This document shows, piece by piece, positions 4,873-7,631 of a stretch of DNA of 7,631 nucleotides. The stretch comes from Chitinophagaceae bacterium (GTDB lineage: Bacteria; Bacteroidota; Bacteroidia; Chitinophagales; Chitinophagaceae). The position numbers were made by a program, and so were the translations under genes. Under the pieces are notes generated by a model, which saw only the letters and a program-made list of their open reading frames with translations, was not told where the DNA came from and made no database searches. The DNA is taken from contig JACVCQ010000101.1 in assembly GCA_016741945.1 (NCBI GenBank), positions 1 to 7,631 on the forward strand, in the 5' to 3' direction. Each line of letters opens with the position of its first letter. Within the stretch, counting starts at the first letter, position 1.

Positions 4873-7631
4873 ATGAGAAAACTATTCTTCTCGGGGATTG
4901 CTATTGCTTCTGCAGCCCTGATGACCACATGGATGTCTTTTGGAGAAAATGGCAAACTGTGGCAATTCTCCTCTTTTTTAGCAGACTCTACTAAAAAAGA
5001 TACACCCGTGTATACTAGTTTCAAAGACCTTCCATTAAAGCCCTCTCGAGAGATCAGCTTTAATACCAAAGAAGGAACTTGGATAAGTGTGGACGTGAGT
5101 CCGGATGGTAATACACTCGCCTTTGATTTAATGGGGGATATTTATACCATGCCTATCACCGGTGGTAAAGCAACACCCATCACCAAAGGGTTTGCCTATG
5201 AAACACATCCCCGTTTTAGTCCGGATGGTAAAAAGTTATTGTTCACCAGTGATAGAAGCGGTAGTGATAACATTTGGATACTGGATATGCAAAAACAAGA
5301 TACCATACAATTGACTAAAACAAGAGTGGATGATTATGTAAATGCTGTATGGACACCCGATGGTAATTATGTGATTGCCAGTCGTGGTAGACGTTTACCA
5401 CGTTTATGGATGTTCCACGCAGATGGTGGAGGTGGTATTCAATTGAATGATGCACCCAGCGCATTGAAAACCATTGATCCGTTTGTAAGTCCGGATGGTA
5501 AAACGGTTTATTATAGTCAGCGTAATGGTTCCTGGAACTACAATGCCTTATTACCGCAATATCAGATTGGCACTTATGATCGTGATAAGGGTTTAACAAA
5601 TACAATTAGTACACGTTATGGTTCTGCATTTACTCCCACATTGAGTAAAGATGGACAATGGATGGTGTATGGATCGCGATACAATGATAAAACAGGATTG
5701 GTGATTCGAAACCTGAAAAATGGTGATGAAAGATGGTTAGCATATCCTGTTCAGCGTGATGAACAGGAAAGCATTGCTCCACAAGGTGTATTACCTGGTA
5801 TGGCATTCACCCCGGATAGTAAATATTTAATTGCTAGTTATGGCGGCAAGATTTGGAAAATACCCGTAAGTGGAGATGTTGCAACAGAAATCCCGATAGA
5901 TGTAGATGTCAAACTAGAATTAGGACCTCGTTTGTATTTCAATTATGATATTAAAGATACCACACATGCATTGGCATCTCAGATTCGTGATGCCGTACCA
6001 AGTCCGGATGGAAAAAAATTAGCATTCACCGTATTAAATCGATTATATGTAATGGACTACCCCAATGGTACTCCTGTACGTGTTACCAGCCATAACTTTA
6101 CTGAAGCCATGCCCGCATGGAGTCCGGATGGCAAACAAATTGTATTTGCAACATGGGAAGAAAAAGAGGGTGGACATTTATACAAAGTAACAGTTGGTTC
6201 CAATCAGGTTACTAAGCTAACTGCTGAAGCCGCATTTTATATGCAACCTGCATGGAGTTACAATCAACGCATCGCTTTCTTTCGTGGCCCCAAGCGTTTA
6301 TTCAAAGATGCAGAAGACCCATTTTTTGATGGAGCAGAAGGAGAGATCGTTTGGATGAATGAAAATGGTGGAGATATTAAAGTGGTGGATATGGCCAGAA
6401 ACAGAGGAAATATTCACTTCACGAAAGACACAGAAAGAATCTTTTTGAATGCAGGCGGAGGTTCATTGATTTCCATTCGTTGGGATGGAACAGATCCTAA
6501 AACGCATGTACGAATCACCGGTATTACTACTTTCGGATCGGTGCTTGATGGACATGGAGATGCGCATAAAGAGCCGGTATCAAATGGTAAAGAATATGTG
6601 ATGGGTAAATATATGTCTGTATCAAATCCTTTGAATCATTGTATGCTACCGGAATCTTCTGATTCAAGAGAACCGCAGAATATGCCTTCTGCTGCAGGAA
6701 TCATTCTTATGGCCCCTGTTGGTAATCAGGCTTTGGCACAGGTGAACAATAATGTGTACGTGGTAACCATTCCTGAAACAGGTAAAACACCTAATATCAA
6801 TGTAGCAGAACCAGCTGCAAGTATTTTCCCGGCCAGACAATTGACTGAGATTGGTGGTGAATTCCCTGCATGGGAAGGTGATGGTAAAAAAGTACACTGG
6901 AGTTTAGGCAATGGACATTGGGTATATGATACAGAGCGTGCAAAAGCAGTGGAAGATTCTGTGAAAGATGCAAAGAAAGCAGAAGCGAAAAGAGCTGCTG
7001 ATAGTATCAAAGCATTGACAGCTGCCGGACCAGAAGCAAAGAAATTAGCAGATTCTCTGGCAAAGAAAAAAGCAACCGATCTGGCTGCGGCATTAAAAGC
7101 AGATCCCGCAAAAGCAAAACAGGATAGTTTAGACAAAGCTGAACTCAAGAAGAAAGAAAAGTATAGCCCAGCAGAAGTACAGGTGAAAGTATATTATCAA
7201 AAGGACATGCCTACAGGAACTATTTTGTTGCGTAATGCGAGAATTGTGACCATGAAAGGTGATGAAGTGATAGAGCGTGGAGATATTTTGATCGTCAATA
7301 ACAGGATCAAACAAGTTGGTAAAAGTTTATCAGCACCCACAGGTGCGAAAGTGGTGGATTGTTCCGGAAAAACAATCACACCGGGATTTATTGATACCCA
7401 TTCTCATATGTGGCCATTTTGGGGTTTGCATAAAAATACCGTATGGATTTATGCTGCAAACCTTGCTTATGGTGTTACTACTACTCGCGATCCACAAACA
7501 GCAACAACAGATGTGTTGACCTATGGTGATATGGTAGAAGCGGGTACTATTCCCGGACCAAGGATTTATAGTACAGGTCCAGGTGTGGGTTATTGGATGT
7601 ATAACCTGCGTGATTTGGATCAAACTAAAAA
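4873..7631 (+). CDS. exported beta-propeller amidohydrolase, 3' end outside the window
   Basis: The frame stays open from ATG 4873 to the window edge (919 codons plus 2 bases). I translated it line by line and found no stop. Residues 1-24 are a signal peptide or membrane anchor. Residues about 60-690 are a TolB/PD40-like beta-propeller marked by repeated SPDG-type turns at 76-79, 116-119, 206-209, 377-380 and 417-420, with variants TPDG 161-164, SKDG 258-261 and TPDS 313-316. Residues 689-768 are an Ala/Lys-rich, probably helical linker. From about 783 an amidohydrolase of the imidazolonepropionase-like group begins (ILLRNARIVTMKGDEVIERGD), with the metal-binding HxH at H843 and H845 in PGFIDTHSH, and GVTTTRDP at 867-874. 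The remaining catalytic His, Asp and Lys should lie beyond the edge. Such proteins in Bacteroidota are usually near 1,050-1,100 residues. Hydrolysis of a peptide-like or cyclic amide in the periplasm is inferred, and the substrate is unknown. There is no ribosome site. Confidence 0.92.
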   Translation, partial: MRKLFFSGIAIASAALMTTWMSFGENGKLWQFSSFLADSTKKDTPVYTSFKDLPLKPSREISFNTKEGTWISVDVSPDGNTLAFDLMGDIYTMPITGGKATPITKGFAYETHPRFSPDGKKLLFTSDRSGSDNIWILDMQKQDTIQLTKTRVDDYVNAVWTPDGNYVIASRGRRLPRLWMFHADGGGGIQLNDAPSALKTIDPFVSPDGKTVYYSQRNGSWNYNALLPQYQIGTYDRDKGLTNTISTRYGSAFTPTLSKDGQWMVYGSRYNDKTGLVIRNLKNGDERWLAYPVQRDEQESIAPQGVLPGMAFTPDSKYLIASYGGKIWKIPVSGDVATEIPIDVDVKLELGPRLYFNYDIKDTTHALASQIRDAVPSPDGKKLAFTVLNRLYVMDYPNGTPVRVTSHNFTEAMPAWSPDGKQIVFATWEEKEGGHLYKVTVGSNQVTKLTAEAAFYMQPAWSYNQRIAFFRGPKRLFKDAEDPFFDGAEGEIVWMNENGGDIKVVDMARNRGNIHFTKDTERIFLNAGGGSLISIRWDGTDPKTHVRITGITTFGSVLDGHGDAHKEPVSNGKEYVMGKYMSVSNPLNHCMLPESSDSREPQNMPSAAGIILMAPVGNQALAQVNNNVYVVTIPETGKTPNINVAEPAASIFPARQLTEIGGEFPAWEGDGKKVHWSLGNGHWVYDTERAKAVEDSVKDAKKAEAKRAADSIKALTAAGPEAKKLADSLAKKKATDLAAALKADPAKAKQDSLDKAELKKKEKYSPAEVQVKVYYQKDMPTGTILLRNARIVTMKGDEVIERGDILIVNNRIKQVGKSLSAPTGAKVVDCSGKTITPGFIDTHSHMWPFWGLHKNTVWIYAANLAYGVTTTRDPQTATTDVLTYGDMVEAGTIPGPRIYSTGPGVGYWMYNLRDLDQTK

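Noticed and set aside
6726..7148. 140-codon open frame on the minus strand
   Set aside because: It lies antisense to the amidohydrolase gene. It stays open because Ala/Lys codons of the linker read as Ala/Phe/Ser codons on the other strand, and it has no recognisable domain.

Overview
The window looks like a moderately AT-rich chromosomal segment of a member of the Bacteroidota, quite possibly Chitinophagaceae. This is inferred from the gene types, a secretion signal ending in SFSQ, the near absence of Shine-Dalgarno sites, promoter-like boxes resembling the Bacteroidota TTTG / TAnnTTTG pattern, and abundant short intergenic repeats. All four genes lie on the + strand and are separated by 200-310 base gaps, so they look like separate transcription units rather than one operon.

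From left to right: (1) 59-1372 encodes a fusion of a DEDDh (DnaQ-like) 3'-5' exonuclease and a UvrC/Cho-type GIY-YIG nuclease, probably a DNA repair enzyme. (2) 1588-3828 is the tex gene for an S1-domain RNA-binding transcription accessory protein. It carries an in-frame TAA at 3589-3591 in the middle of the S1 domain, after which the rest of the family sequence continues in the same frame to 3828. (3) 4136-4669 encodes a small exported DsrE-like protein, followed by a strong intrinsic terminator. (4) 4873 to the window end is the first 919 codons of a large exported protein: a TolB/PD40-type beta-propeller, an Ala/Lys-rich linker, and an amidohydrolase domain cut off by the window edge.

The most unusual content is between the genes. 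Each of the three gaps begins, 3-8 bases after a stop codon, with tandem sequence of 7-base period. The heptad differs in each gap (GAGCnnn, AACAAGA, ATGTCTG). Two of the three arrays have an inverted partner downstream, and the third is followed by a nested palindrome with its own imperfect outer arms. The middle gap also holds a fourth repeat (CTCTGTGTAA-like units of 10-12 bases) flanked by imperfect 22-base direct repeats. These look like several families of dispersed 3'-end elements. Copy number and mobility cannot be judged from one window.

The genes show no shared pathway. The first two concern nucleic acid metabolism and the last two are envelope proteins. No RNA genes, CRISPR arrays, insertion sequences or defence systems were found.
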